Assembly (NCBI RefSeq): GCF_014654895.1
Contig: NZ_BNBE01000001.1
Span: forward strand, 1,798,001-1,862,000
Source: Streptomyces filamentosus
GTDB taxonomy: Bacteria; Actinomycetota; Actinomycetes; Streptomycetales; Streptomycetaceae
DNA length: 64,000 bases
Reading direction: 5' to 3'
Made by a program: the position numbers and the translations under genes
The notes under the pieces: generated by a model
Told to the model about the DNA's origin: nothing
Seen by the model: the letters and a program-made list of their open reading frames with translations, nothing else
Databases searched by the model: none
Shown here: positions 35,050-44,487 of the stretch, piece after piece
How the letters are laid out: each line of letters opens with the position of its first letter
Numbering within the stretch: position 1 is the stretch's first letter

Positions 35050-36075
35050 TCAGCCGCCGGCGCCGGGGAGCGCGGCGAACTGCCGGGTCGCGTAACCGAG
35101 CTTCTCCGGGTTCATCACGACCCGCACCCGGGCGATCCGGCCGTCCGGCCCCGGCTCCAGCGAGGTGACGGAGACGAGCCGCCCGCCGACGTGCGTGACG
35201 ACGCCCGGTACGCCGTTGACCTCGGCGACCGTGGTGCGGGCGCCCTCCTCCAGGCGGCGGGAGACGCCCGCGAGGAAGCGGAGGACGGCGTCGCGGCCCC
35301 GGACGGGGCGGCGGGCCGAACTGACCCTGCCGCCGCCGTCGCTCCACCAGACGACGTCGGCCGCGAGGACCTTCTCCAGGCCCGCCAGGTCGCCCTCGCG
35401 GGCGGCGGTGACGAAGGACTCGACGAGGGCGCGGCGGCGCTCCGGGGCGGGCGGGTCGAAGCGGGCGGGGGCGCCGTCCTCGCCGGGCGCGGCCACGCGC
35501 CGGGCTGCCCGGCCGTACAGCTGGCGGCAGTTGGCCTCGCCGAGGCCGAGGACGCCGGCGATCTCCCGGTGCGGGTAGCCGAACGCCTCGCGGAGCACGT
35601 AGACCGCGCGCTCGGCGGGGGTGAGCCGTTCCAGGAGGAGGAGCAGGGCCGTGGAGACGTCGTCGCGCCGCTCGGCGGACTCCAGCGGTCCGGCGCCGGG
35701 CGCGCCGGGGACGCCGGCGCCCGTGAGCACCGGCTCCGGCAGCCAGGGCCCGGCGTACCGCTCCCGGGTGGCGCGGGCGGAGGTCAGCCGGTTGAGGCAC
35801 AGGTGCGTGACGACCTTGGCGAGCCAGGCCCCCGGGTGCGCGATCGACGCCCGTTCGGCCCCGCTCCACCGCAGATAGGCGTCCTGCACCGCGTCCTCCG
35901 CCTCCTCGGCGGACCCGAGCATCCGGTAGGCGAGCCCGAAGAGCCGGCCCCGGTGGGCGGTGAACTCCCGGGCGGCGGCCTCCCTCCCGGAAAGCGGGGA
36001 CGCGTCCGCGTCGGAACGCGGGGGCGCGTCCGGGGCGGAAGGCGGCGGCTCGTCCGGGGCGGGGTGCGGGGTCAC
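35050..36075 (-). CDS. ECF41-group RNA polymerase sigma factor (SigJ-like)
   Basis: This 341-residue sigma factor starts at GTG 36075. Region 2 is at about residues 40-75 (LFGLAYRMLGSAEEAEDAVQ) and region 4 at about 145-195 (ERLTPAERAVYVLREAFGYP, HREIAGVLGLGEANCRQLYG). A C-terminal SnoaL-like domain of about 130 residues follows. ECF41 hallmarks are all present: WLPEP linker (residues 111-115), DGGGR, and NPEKL near the end. In this group the C-terminal domain controls activity in place of an anti-sigma factor. The start overlaps the MocR stop (GTGA), so the two are coupled. Confidence 0.92.
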   Translation of the reverse strand: MTPHPAPDEPPPSAPDAPPRSDADASPLSGREAAAREFTAHRGRLFGLAYRMLGSAEEAEDAVQDAYLRWSGAERASIAHPGAWLAKVVTHLCLNRLTSARATRERYAGPWLPEPVLTGAGVPGAPGAGPLESAERRDDVSTALLLLLERLTPAERAVYVLREAFGYPHREIAGVLGLGEANCRQLYGRAARRVAAPGEDGAPARFDPPAPERRRALVESFVTAAREGDLAGLEKVLAADVVWWSDGGGRVSSARRPVRGRDAVLRFLAGVSRRLEEGARTTVAEVNGVPGVVTHVGGRLVSVTSLEPGPDGRIARVRVVMNPEKLGYATRQFAALPGAGG

Positions 36076-37646
36076 GGTTCCAGCTTCGCAGAGCCGCCGG
36101 GCGTCCCACCGCTCCCCTCCCCGAAGTCGCCCCCCGCGCCGGGCCCTTCGCCGCCGCCGTCCGCGCCCTCCACCCCCTCCAGGACCCGGCAGAGGGCCTG
36201 GAGTGCGCCCTGCCAGGCGCTGTCGGGCGGGGTGCCGTAGCCGACGACCAGGCCCTCCAGGGTGCCCGTCGCCCCGGGGTGGCGGAACTGGCCGAGGCCC
36301 TGGACCGCGAGGCCGTGCCAGGCGGCGGAGCGGAGGGCGGCCTGTTCGGTGCCGGGCGGGAGGGGGAGGACCGCGTGCAGGCCGGCCGCGATCCCGCCGA
36401 CGCGGATGCCGGGGGCGTGTTCGGCGAGCGCGGCGACGAGCTGGTCGCGGCGGCGCCGGTACCGCAGCCGCATGGCCCGCACGTGCCGGTCGTACGCTCC
36501 CGAGGACAGGAACTCGGCGAAGGCGAGCTGGTCGGGGGTGCCGCACATCCAGTCGACGACCGCGCCCTTGGCGGTGGCGACCTCGTGCACCAGGTCCTCG
36601 GGCAGCACCATCCAGCCGAGCCGGAGCCCGGGGGCGAGGGACTTGCTGGTGGTGCCGAGGTGGACGACCCGCTCGGGGTCGAGCCCCTGGAGGGCTCCCA
36701 CGGGCTGCCTGTCGTAGCGGAACTCCCCGTCGTAGTCGTCCTCCAGGACGAGTCCGCCGGTGGCCCGCGCCCAGTCGACGACCGCCGCCCGCCGGTCGGG
36801 GGGCAGCGCGCCGCCGAGCGGGAACTGGTGCGCGGCGGTCAGCAGCACCGCGCCCGGCGCGATCCCGGCCAGCTCCTCGACGCGGGTGCCGCGTTCGTCG
36901 AAGGGCAGCGGCGGGGTGGTGAACCCGGCGCCGTGCAACAGCCGCGCGTACAGGCCGAGTCCGTACGACTCCACCGCCACCGACCGCACCCCGCGCGCGC
37001 CGAGAACCTGCCCGAGGAGCATCAGGCCGTGCGCGAACCCGGCGCAGATCACGATCCGTTCGGGCCGGACGCGGACGCCCCGGGCGCGGGCCAGGTACTC
37101 GGCGAGGACGGTGCGCAGTTCGGGGCGCCCGCGTGGATCGCCGTACCCGAGGGCCTCGTTGGGGGCGGCGGTCAGCGCCCGCCGGTACGCCTTCAGCCAG
37201 GCCGCGCGCGGGAAGGAGGCGAGGTCCGGGGTGCCGCTGCGGAGGTCGTACGCGGGGCGGGGCGGGCGGCGGGCGAGGGCCCGCGCGGGGTCCTCGGCCG
37301 GCGGCCGCCAGGGGGTGCCGCCGGGGGCGGGTCCCGCCGGGGCGGGCCGGGGGACGGCGGGCGCGGCCGGGGGGCGGGGGTCGGCCCGGCGGGCGACCCG
37401 GGTGCCGGAACCCTGGCGTGCGGTGAGCCACCCCTCGGCCACCAGTTCGGCGTAGGCGTCGGCGACGGTGTTCCGGGCCACCCCGAGGTCCGCCGCGAGC
37501 TGCCGCGAGGACGGCAGCCGGGTGCCGGGCGCCAGCCGTCCACCTCGCACGGCTTCGCGCAGGGCGTCCATGAGGCCGGCCCTGAGCCGGGTGCCGCGGA
37601 GTTCCAGGTGGAGGTCGGCCCCGAAAGTGGCCCAGTCGTCCTGCAT
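36072..37646 (-). CDS. MocR-type GntR/aminotransferase regulator
   Basis: This 524-residue fusion has an N-terminal winged helix (MDALREAVRGGRLAPGTRLP, SSRQLAADLGVARNTVADAY) and a C-terminal class I aminotransferase domain. The PLP lysine is in LGTTSKSLAPGLRLGW. ATG 37646 (MQDDWATFG) is preferred. A TATGGT box 8 bp upstream suggests a leaderless message, though ATG 37667 is possible. MocR proteins usually sense PLP or an amino compound and control a divergent gene, here the AhpD-like gene. It is coupled to the ECF41 gene downstream. Confidence 0.88.
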   Translation of the reverse strand: MQDDWATFGADLHLELRGTRLRAGLMDALREAVRGGRLAPGTRLPSSRQLAADLGVARNTVADAYAELVAEGWLTARQGSGTRVARRADPRPPAAPAVPRPAPAGPAPGGTPWRPPAEDPARALARRPPRPAYDLRSGTPDLASFPRAAWLKAYRRALTAAPNEALGYGDPRGRPELRTVLAEYLARARGVRVRPERIVICAGFAHGLMLLGQVLGARGVRSVAVESYGLGLYARLLHGAGFTTPPLPFDERGTRVEELAGIAPGAVLLTAAHQFPLGGALPPDRRAAVVDWARATGGLVLEDDYDGEFRYDRQPVGALQGLDPERVVHLGTTSKSLAPGLRLGWMVLPEDLVHEVATAKGAVVDWMCGTPDQLAFAEFLSSGAYDRHVRAMRLRYRRRRDQLVAALAEHAPGIRVGGIAAGLHAVLPLPPGTEQAALRSAAWHGLAVQGLGQFRHPGATGTLEGLVVGYGTPPDSAWQGALQALCRVLEGVEGADGGGEGPGAGGDFGEGSGGTPGGSAKLEP

Positions 37647-37654
37647 GGGAATGG

Positions 37655-37686
37655 ACCATAGCGCCATGCCATCCGCTGCGTACGGT
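37655..37686. promoter_or_regulatory. divergent leaderless promoters of the MocR and AhpD-like genes
   Basis: On the minus strand TATGGT (37660-37655) lies 8 bp before ATG 37646. On the plus strand TACGGT (37681-37686) lies 6 bp before ATG 37693. Neither gene has a ribosome site, and both fit the leaderless spacing common in Streptomyces. Confidence 0.5.
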
Positions 37687-37692
37687 GGCCGC

Positions 37693-38202
37693 ATGACCAC
37701 CACCACAGTGCACTCCCCCGACCGGACCCTCGCCCACGAGCACGCCCCCCGCATGCCGTTCTTCGAGCGGGCCCCCGAGTTCTACCGGGCGATGGTCCGG
37801 CTGGAGCAGGAGGCCGCGAAGGGCGTGGACCCGGTCCTCTACCACCTGATCAAGATCCGCGCCTCGCAGATCAACCACTGCGCCTTCTGCCTCGACATGC
37901 ACACCAAGGACGCGCTCGCCGAGGGCGAGACCGTCGAGCGGGTCGTGCAGCTCGCCGCCTGGCAGGAGTCCCGGCACTTCTACACGGAGCGGGAGCTGGC
38001 CGCCCTCGCCCTCACCGAGGCGGTCACCGTCCTCACCGACGGCTTCGTCCCCGACGAGGTGTACGCGGCGGCGGCCGCACACTTCGACGAGGAGGAGCTC
38101 GCCCGGGTGATCGGCGCGATCGTCGTCATCAACTCGTGGAACCGGATCGCCGTCAGCACCCGCATGGTGCCGGGCCACTACACGCCGCGCTCCGCCCAGT
38201 AG
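37693..38202 (+). CDS. carboxymuconolactone decarboxylase/AhpD-like protein
   Basis: This 169-residue helical protein has the AhpD redox motif in NHCAFCLDMHTKDALAEGE, with the Cys-x-x-Cys and His of peroxidase partners. PEFYRAMVRLEQEAAKGVDP precedes it and VVINSWNRIAVSTR follows. It starts at ATG 37693, probably leaderless. Proteins of this family are the classic partners of ECF41 sigma factors, one of which is two genes away, and it is divergent from the MocR gene. Confidence 0.92.
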   Translation: MTTTTVHSPDRTLAHEHAPRMPFFERAPEFYRAMVRLEQEAAKGVDPVLYHLIKIRASQINHCAFCLDMHTKDALAEGETVERVVQLAAWQESRHFYTERELAALALTEAVTVLTDGFVPDEVYAAAAAHFDEEELARVIGAIVVINSWNRIAVSTRMVPGHYTPRSAQ

Positions 38203-38214
38203 GCGCCCGGCCGG

Positions 38215-39219
38215 TCAGTGGGCGCCCGGCCGGAAGAAGTCCAGGGCCACCCGCAGGTGTTCGCGCTGGAGCGGCCAGTCGCCCTCCGGCCCGGCGACCA
38301 GGACGGCGTAGTGGTTGCCGTCCGCCGCGGTGAAGGCCCGGTCGACCACCTTGCGGCGCCCGCCCTCGCGGTCGTACGCGTACACCAGCTCGGCCGCGTC
38401 GGCGGGCGCGCCGGGCTCCCCGGTGACCGGGCCGAGGCTCAGCTCCTCGTACCCCGGCTTGTCGGCCCTGCCCTGCGCGGAGGCCCCGCGCAGGGCCTCG
38501 TACGGGGTCATGCCGGCGTCCTGGATCACGAAGACCTGGACGAGGCTGTTCCCGTCGGGCGCGTGGAAGAAGACGCCCTGTTCGTTCTCGGTGCGGTTCC
38601 AGTCCTCCGGCACGGCGATCGTGAAGCCCTTGAGGTCCTCCTGGGCGCGGTAGCCGGGCGGCGGCACGTCGTCCATGGGGACGTCGGTCGCGGTGGCGGA
38701 GGACGTGTCGCCGGAGGGCGTCGGCCCCTCGCTCCCGGCCGGGGTGCCCGTCGGGTCCGGCGTGCCGGTCGGGCCGTCGGTCGGCGAGACGCTGACGGCC
38801 GGGCCGCCCGCCGCCGGGTCCGGCGCGTCGCGGCCGTCGCCCCGCCAGAGCAGCCAGCCGCCGACCGCCGCGGCCGCGACCAGGGCCGCGGCGAGACCGG
38901 CCGCGACGGCGCCGCGGGCCCGGGACCGCCCCGGCACGGCCCCGGCGACCTCGCCGAGGACGTGACCGGACCCGGCCCCGTACTCCTGGCCGTATCCCTG
39001 GCCGTGGCCGTACCCGCCCCCGTGCCCGTACCCGTCCTCCTGGCCGTGTCCGGCGCCGGGGCCCGGCGCGTACGCGGGCGGCGGCGGGGACACCGGGGCG
39101 ACGGGCGGCACGGGCGGGGGCCCGGGGGGCGGCGCGCTCGCGGCGCCCCCCGGGTCCCGCTCCCAGCTCTGCGTCTCGTCGTTCCAGCGGACCGGGCCGT
39201 CTCCCCCGGGCCTGCTCAA
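38215..39219 (-). CDS. membrane-anchored protein with Pro/Gly-rich N-terminus
   Basis: This 334-residue protein probably starts at TTG 39219, two bases after the preceding stop. The N-terminal region has RWNDETQSWERDPGG, long Pro runs and GYGHG repeats (about residues 55-85). One transmembrane helix follows (GAVAAGLAAALVAAAAVGGW), then a Thr/Pro/Ser linker and an exported domain of about 150 residues starting PPPGYRAQEDLKGFTIAVPE. No enzyme motif seen. It is third in the operon with the shared-motif proteins. Confidence 0.75.
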   Translation of the reverse strand: MSRPGGDGPVRWNDETQSWERDPGGAASAPPPGPPPVPPVAPVSPPPPAYAPGPGAGHGQEDGYGHGGGYGHGQGYGQEYGAGSGHVLGEVAGAVPGRSRARGAVAAGLAAALVAAAAVGGWLLWRGDGRDAPDPAAGGPAVSVSPTDGPTGTPDPTGTPAGSEGPTPSGDTSSATATDVPMDDVPPPGYRAQEDLKGFTIAVPEDWNRTENEQGVFFHAPDGNSLVQVFVIQDAGMTPYEALRGASAQGRADKPGYEELSLGPVTGEPGAPADAAELVYAYDREGGRRKVVDRAFTAADGNHYAVLVAGPEGDWPLQREHLRVALDFFRPGAH

Positions 39220-39220
39220 C

Positions 39221-39598
39221 TCAGCCGCCGAGCAGGGTGCCGAGGACCTGGCCGACGGCCACGCCGGAGGCGAGGAGGCCCGCCACGTTGCCCGCGTCGG
39301 CCAGCGACTGGCGGAGCCGGGCGAGCCGGCCGGGGCCCGCCTCGCCGGTCCGCTCGATCTCGGCCTCGGTCTCGGCGAGTTCGCCGTCGAGCGCCGCCGT
39401 CTCCTCGGTCTCGACGACCGCCCGGAGGTCGGTGCGGAAGCGGCGGACCGCCTGGAGCAGTTCCTCCTGGCGCGGGTCGCGGGGCCCGCCGCCGACGTGG
39501 ACGGTGTTGGTGACGGTGTTGTCGTCGCCGATGGTGACGTTGCCCTGGGTGTTGGTGATGCGGATGCCGCGAAGCCGCTCGTCGTTCGTGTCAGTCAC
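39221..39598 (-). CDS. small helical protein with N-terminal GNVTIGDDNTVTNTV motif
   Basis: This 125-residue protein starts at GTG 39598, overlapping the end of the upstream membrane-protein gene by 8 bp. Residues 19-33 (GNVTIGDDNTVTNTV) match a motif at the C-terminus of that protein in 12 of 15 positions. A coiled-coil-like helical region follows (EELLQAVRRFRTDLRAVVET), and a Gly-rich hydrophobic end (NVAGLLASGVAVGQVLGTLL) may insert in membranes. It may belong to the Streptomyces DUF5955 group (tentative). Short Asn/Gly/Val motifs shared by adjacent proteins are the mark of amyloid signalling pairs; that role is inference. Confidence 0.75.
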   Translation of the reverse strand: MTDTNDERLRGIRITNTQGNVTIGDDNTVTNTVHVGGGPRDPRQEELLQAVRRFRTDLRAVVETEETAALDGELAETEAEIERTGEAGPGRLARLRQSLADAGNVAGLLASGVAVGQVLGTLLGG

Positions 39599-41429
39599 GG
39601 TCGCCTCCGGTCGTGTTCCTGGACTTGTTCATGGTGTTCGTGACGGTGTTGCGGTCGCCGATCACGACGTTTCCCCTGGTGTTCTCGATGAAGGTGGCGC
39701 CCTCGGCGACGTGCACGACCTTCTGCTCGAACTCGGCCGTCTCGTAGCCCGCTTCGCGCAGCGCGAGCACCACGCCGTTCGCCACCCGGTCCTGGATGCT
39801 CTTCAGGTAGCGGCTGACGTCCATCTCCTGGAAGAGGGAGGCGGTGTCGTCCGAACCCAGCTCCCGCACCGAGGCCGCCGGCCCCTCCGGGAGCGCCCGG
39901 GCGTGCCCGCCGACGGCCAGCCGCCACAGGTGCCCGACGGCGCGCGCGAGGACGCCGACCGACCGGCCGGCCGAGCGCGGGACCCGGCCGAGCGCCCAGA
40001 CGGCCTTCCCGACGTGGTGGTTGTGGCGGTAGCGGTGGGCGATCCGGTCCGCCTCGCGGTAGAGCGGCCGGACCGGGCGCAGGACGTGCGGGGCCACCTC
40101 CAGCATCAGCATCCCGCCCTGGGTGTGGACGCGGACGAAGACGGTGGTGACGATCTCCTCGCCCCAGCCGCCCACCCGGATGCGCAGGAAGTGCCGGCGG
40201 GCCTCGCCGCCCTCCTCGACCGCCGCCGCGCGGTGCAGGTCGAAGCTCTCGGGGGCGTACGGGGCGGCGGTGCGGGCCAGGAGGCCGTCGACGGGCAGGA
40301 AGACGACCTCGTCGACCTCCAGCTCGCGCAGCCGGTCCCGGACGGCCGCCTGGGCCTGCGGGGAGCCGTGCGGGGACGGCACGCGCAGCGCCTCCACGAG
40401 GGGGACGACGCGGCGCAGGATGGCGCTGTTGTCGAGCGGTTCGGGGGCGTCGCCGCCGAGGTCCTTGCGGGGGCGCAGCTCGACGGAGAGCGACCACGGC
40501 TCGTACGGCTCGCCCGCCCCGCAGAAGGGGTCGTCGGTGCCGTACAGGACGAGCCGGGAGTGCTGCTCGATCCGGATCCGGTCGCGCAGCCGCCGGAAGC
40601 GGGCGCCCTCGGCGTTCTCGGCGGGGTCGGCGCGCAGGTCGCCGAAGCGGGCCCGGGACAGCTCCTGGGTGAGCGCGCGGGCGAACTGCCCCTGCTGGAC
40701 CGCCACCGCCCAGGCCACGAGCAGCGGGACGGCGATCGCGACCCACGCCTCCAGGACCCCGCCTCCCGCGCCCTGCCCGATGAGCTGGAGGAACCAGGCG
40801 GGCAGGCTGCCCGGCTCGAACTCGGCGAGGAGTCCGGCCAGTCCCGTCTGGTCGTCGTGGCCGGGGAGGCTGCCGCCCCAGGAGCCGGATTCGGGGTCGA
40901 AGCCGAGGCGGGTCTCGTAGACGTAGTCGCCGCCGAAGGCCACCAGCAGGAGGAACAGGGCGGACCAGCCGCCGAGGAAGCGGCCGTACCAGCGCAGCAG
41001 GAAGGCGGGCAGCGCCCGGTAGACCGGCGGGCGGGCGGCGCGGCCCCGGATCCGGCGGGCCAGGCCGAGGACGAGGAAGGGCACGACGATGAACGCGATC
41101 AGGCCCTTGGTGAGCGGGAAGGCGACGATCCAGAGGAAGAGGACGGCGCCGGCCCAGCCGAGTTCGGTGCGGCGGGCGCGCAGCGCGTGCGCGAGGACCC
41201 GGCCGGCGTCGTGGCCGAGGGCGGGTGCGGCGAGCCGCTCCTCGTGGACGTACAGCTCGTCGACGACGGCGTCGCGGAAGGCGTCGTCGAGGTAGGTGCC
41301 GGCGCAGAGCAGCCGGGTGGCCTCGCTGGTGTGCGGCGCGGGACGGGGGACGGTCGCGGCCGGGGCGGCGGGGCCGGGCGGCCGGTCGGGCGATCCGTCG
41401 GACTGATGAGGTAAGGAAGATGGCGTCAA
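39591..41429 (-). CDS. polytopic membrane protein with C-terminal GNVVIGDRNTVTNTM motif
   Basis: This protein of about 612 residues starts at TTG 41429 behind GGGGGA; an ATG at 41495 lacks a ribosome site. It has about four transmembrane helices, including LGWAGAVLFLWIVAFPLTKG, GLIAFIVVPFLVLGLARRI and LEAWVAIAVPLLVAWAVAVQ. A long cytoplasmic part follows. Residues 586-600 carry the motif shared with the next gene product. It is the first gene of a tightly overlapped three-gene operon. No enzymatic domain recognised. Confidence 0.72.
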   Translation of the reverse strand: MTPSSLPHQSDGSPDRPPGPAAPAATVPRPAPHTSEATRLLCAGTYLDDAFRDAVVDELYVHEERLAAPALGHDAGRVLAHALRARRTELGWAGAVLFLWIVAFPLTKGLIAFIVVPFLVLGLARRIRGRAARPPVYRALPAFLLRWYGRFLGGWSALFLLLVAFGGDYVYETRLGFDPESGSWGGSLPGHDDQTGLAGLLAEFEPGSLPAWFLQLIGQGAGGGVLEAWVAIAVPLLVAWAVAVQQGQFARALTQELSRARFGDLRADPAENAEGARFRRLRDRIRIEQHSRLVLYGTDDPFCGAGEPYEPWSLSVELRPRKDLGGDAPEPLDNSAILRRVVPLVEALRVPSPHGSPQAQAAVRDRLRELEVDEVVFLPVDGLLARTAAPYAPESFDLHRAAAVEEGGEARRHFLRIRVGGWGEEIVTTVFVRVHTQGGMLMLEVAPHVLRPVRPLYREADRIAHRYRHNHHVGKAVWALGRVPRSAGRSVGVLARAVGHLWRLAVGGHARALPEGPAASVRELGSDDTASLFQEMDVSRYLKSIQDRVANGVVLALREAGYETAEFEQKVVHVAEGATFIENTRGNVVIGDRNTVTNTMNKSRNTTGGDRD

Positions 41430-41506
41430 TTTTCCCCCGTGGGCTGAACTGTGCCTGTTTCCGGCCACGTTGGACGCGAACCGATCGCACAGCATAGGGG
41501 AAAAGG

Positions 41507-41540
41507 GGAGCGCCCCCGACCGGTCGGCCGGGGGCGCTCC
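41507..41540 (-). terminator. terminator of mdh
   Basis: 12-bp arms GGAGCGCCCCCG (41507-41518) and complement (41529-41540) lie 24 bp after the mdh stop. Confidence 0.8.
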
Positions 41541-41564
41541 GTGCGTCCTTCAGGACGCGGGGGC

Positions 41565-42707
<1,143 letters not shown>

Positions 42708-42725
42708 TCACCTCCCGCGCCCGTT

Positions 42726-43724
42726 TCACTCTCCCGTGCAGCCCTCCGCCCCGTCCGAACGGGTCGCGCAGGCGCGCACGCCGCTTCCCGAGGGCACCGG
42801 GACCATCGCGGTGTACGCGTCGGTGTCGCCGTTCCCGGGGACCCGCTCGACCTGGACGGCGGTCCCCGCCTGCACGGTGACCTCGTCGCCCGCCGCCGCC
42901 CCGGTGATCCGGGCCCAGGCGGCGGCGCAGGCGGAGCTGTGCCGGACCTCGACGAGGGCGGTGCCGACGCGGACGCGGGCGACGGTGGTGGCGTGCGGGC
43001 CGCCGCAGCCCATCCGCTCCGGGTCCCGCCCGTCGCAGTCGGCCCCCGTGCACCGGACGCCGTCGGGGAGGGCGGACGGGGGCGGCGGGGCGGTGGTCGT
43101 GGAGGGCGGGGGCGGCGCGGCGGCGGGCGGCGCGGCGGACCCGCCGAGGTCGGCCAGGAGCACCGCGGCGGTGACGACGAGCCCGGCCCCGAGCACCCCG
43201 GCGGCGTAGAGCAGGGGGGAGCCCCGGCGGCGGCGCCCGGGGCTGGGAGCGGAGATGGGTGCGGGGGTGGGAGAGGGAGCCGGGGCCGGGGTCGGGGGGA
43301 CGACCTTGCGGATGCGGAGGGTCCGCTCGGCGGCCGGTACGCCCTCCGGGGCCCGGGGCCGGTCCCGTACGTCCTCCGGGGCCCGCACGGCCACCGGATC
43401 CCGTACCGGCTCCGCCCCCGCCCCCGTTCCCGGCTCCGGCTCGGGCGGCTGCGGGGGCCGTTTCCAGGCGCGGTCGGCGTGTTCCCAGTGGGCGGTGAGG
43501 GAGCCGAGGTCGGCGCCGGTGGCGTCGGCGAGGGCGACGACGGCGGCACGCGGGACGGGCCGCTGGGCGTTCAGGTAGGCGTCCCAGTCGGCGCGGCCGC
43601 CCCCGGCGCGGTCGGCGACGGCGTCGACGCCGAGTCCGCTGCGCTCGACGAGCAGCCGCAGCCGTTCCGTGAACGTCCGTACGTCCGGATCGAGTTCGTC
43701 GGGCAGCGACCTCCACGCCGACAT
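42726..43724 (-). CDS. XRE-like helix-turn-helix protein with transmembrane helix and DUF2690 domain
   Basis: This 332-residue protein starts at ATG 43724 (MSAWRSLPDELDPDV). A degenerate XRE domain (LRLLVERSGLGVDAVADRAG) is followed by a Pro-rich linker, one transmembrane helix (LYAAGVLGAGLVVTAAVLLA) and an exported Cys-containing domain of the DUF2690/YjfA type (CTGADCDGRDPERMGCGGPH). A cytoplasmic DNA-binding head with an outer sensor-like domain suggests a membrane-bound regulator. Target unknown. Confidence 0.82.
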   Translation of the reverse strand: MSAWRSLPDELDPDVRTFTERLRLLVERSGLGVDAVADRAGGGRADWDAYLNAQRPVPRAAVVALADATGADLGSLTAHWEHADRAWKRPPQPPEPEPGTGAGAEPVRDPVAVRAPEDVRDRPRAPEGVPAAERTLRIRKVVPPTPAPAPSPTPAPISAPSPGRRRRGSPLLYAAGVLGAGLVVTAAVLLADLGGSAAPPAAAPPPPSTTTAPPPPSALPDGVRCTGADCDGRDPERMGCGGPHATTVARVRVGTALVEVRHSSACAAAWARITGAAAGDEVTVQAGTAVQVERVPGNGDTDAYTAMVPVPSGSGVRACATRSDGAEGCTGE

Positions 43725-43880
43725 GCGCACCCCCTCGTCGAAGTTCCTCGAAGGATGGCAGTTCCGGCGGGCGAGCGGGACCCCGGGCCGGGTGGCCGGA
43801 TGTAGCGGAATGGTCACCTCCGTGCCACAGCGACCGGCCTCAACTTGCCCTTCGTTGGCACGTACATGACCCTTGATCAC

Positions 43881-43922
43881 GACGGCGCCCGCCCTCCCAC
43901 GGGGGAGAGGGCGGGCGCCGTC
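43881..43922 (-). terminator. terminator of folD-DUF3017
   Basis: Perfect 16-bp arms (43881-43896 and 43907-43922) lie 25 bp after the DUF3017 gene stop. Confidence 0.85.
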
Positions 43923-43946
43923 GCACGTCAGGGGCCGGAGAACGCC

Positions 43947-44486
43947 TCAGGTCACCGTCAGGTGGAGGATGTCCTCCAGGAACGGGATCCGGAGCCAGGG
44001 CCTCGGCTGCACCATGAGGGCGAGCAGCACGATCAGCGAGCCCATCACCCCGTACGTCGCCATGTCGGTGAAGCGCGAGCGGACCGCGAGCATGCCCACC
44101 GAGGGCAGCAGCCGGCGGAGCACCGCGCCCAGCAGCAGCGCGGCGCCGACCAGCATCGTCCCGACCCGGAAGGACTGTTCGAAGGGGTCGGTCCCCACCA
44201 CGAGCAGCCCCACCGCGGCCGTGCCGAGCACGAAGAGCAGCGGCCACTGGCGGGCGGGCGCCGGGGCGTCGCCGGCCGCCGCCCGGCCGCCGCCCTCGGG
44301 CCGGGCCGTGTCGGTGGTGACGGTCGGCGGCCGGCGCGAACCCCGCACCCGGCGGACCTTCGACACCCGGCCGCGGCCGACCTCGACCGGCCCGCCGGAG
44401 CGGCCCGCGGGGCCGGTCTCCGCGGCGGAGCCGGGCCCCCTCGGGCCGTCGGGGGTCCCGGGGCGTCCCGGGGTCCCCGAGGTCAT
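43947..44486 (-). CDS. DUF3017 membrane protein
   Basis: This 179-residue protein has a Gly/Pro/Arg-rich N-terminus of about 80 residues followed by three helices (WPLLFVLGTAAVGLLVVGTD, GTMLVGAALLLGAVLRRLLP and ATYGVMGSLIVLLALMVQPR). The family is regularly found just downstream of folD in actinobacteria, and here one base separates them. Function unknown. Confidence 0.85.
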   Translation of the reverse strand: MTSGTPGRPGTPDGPRGPGSAAETGPAGRSGGPVEVGRGRVSKVRRVRGSRRPPTVTTDTARPEGGGRAAAGDAPAPARQWPLLFVLGTAAVGLLVVGTDPFEQSFRVGTMLVGAALLLGAVLRRLLPSVGMLAVRSRFTDMATYGVMGSLIVLLALMVQPRPWLRIPFLEDILHLTVT

Positions 44487-44487
44487 C

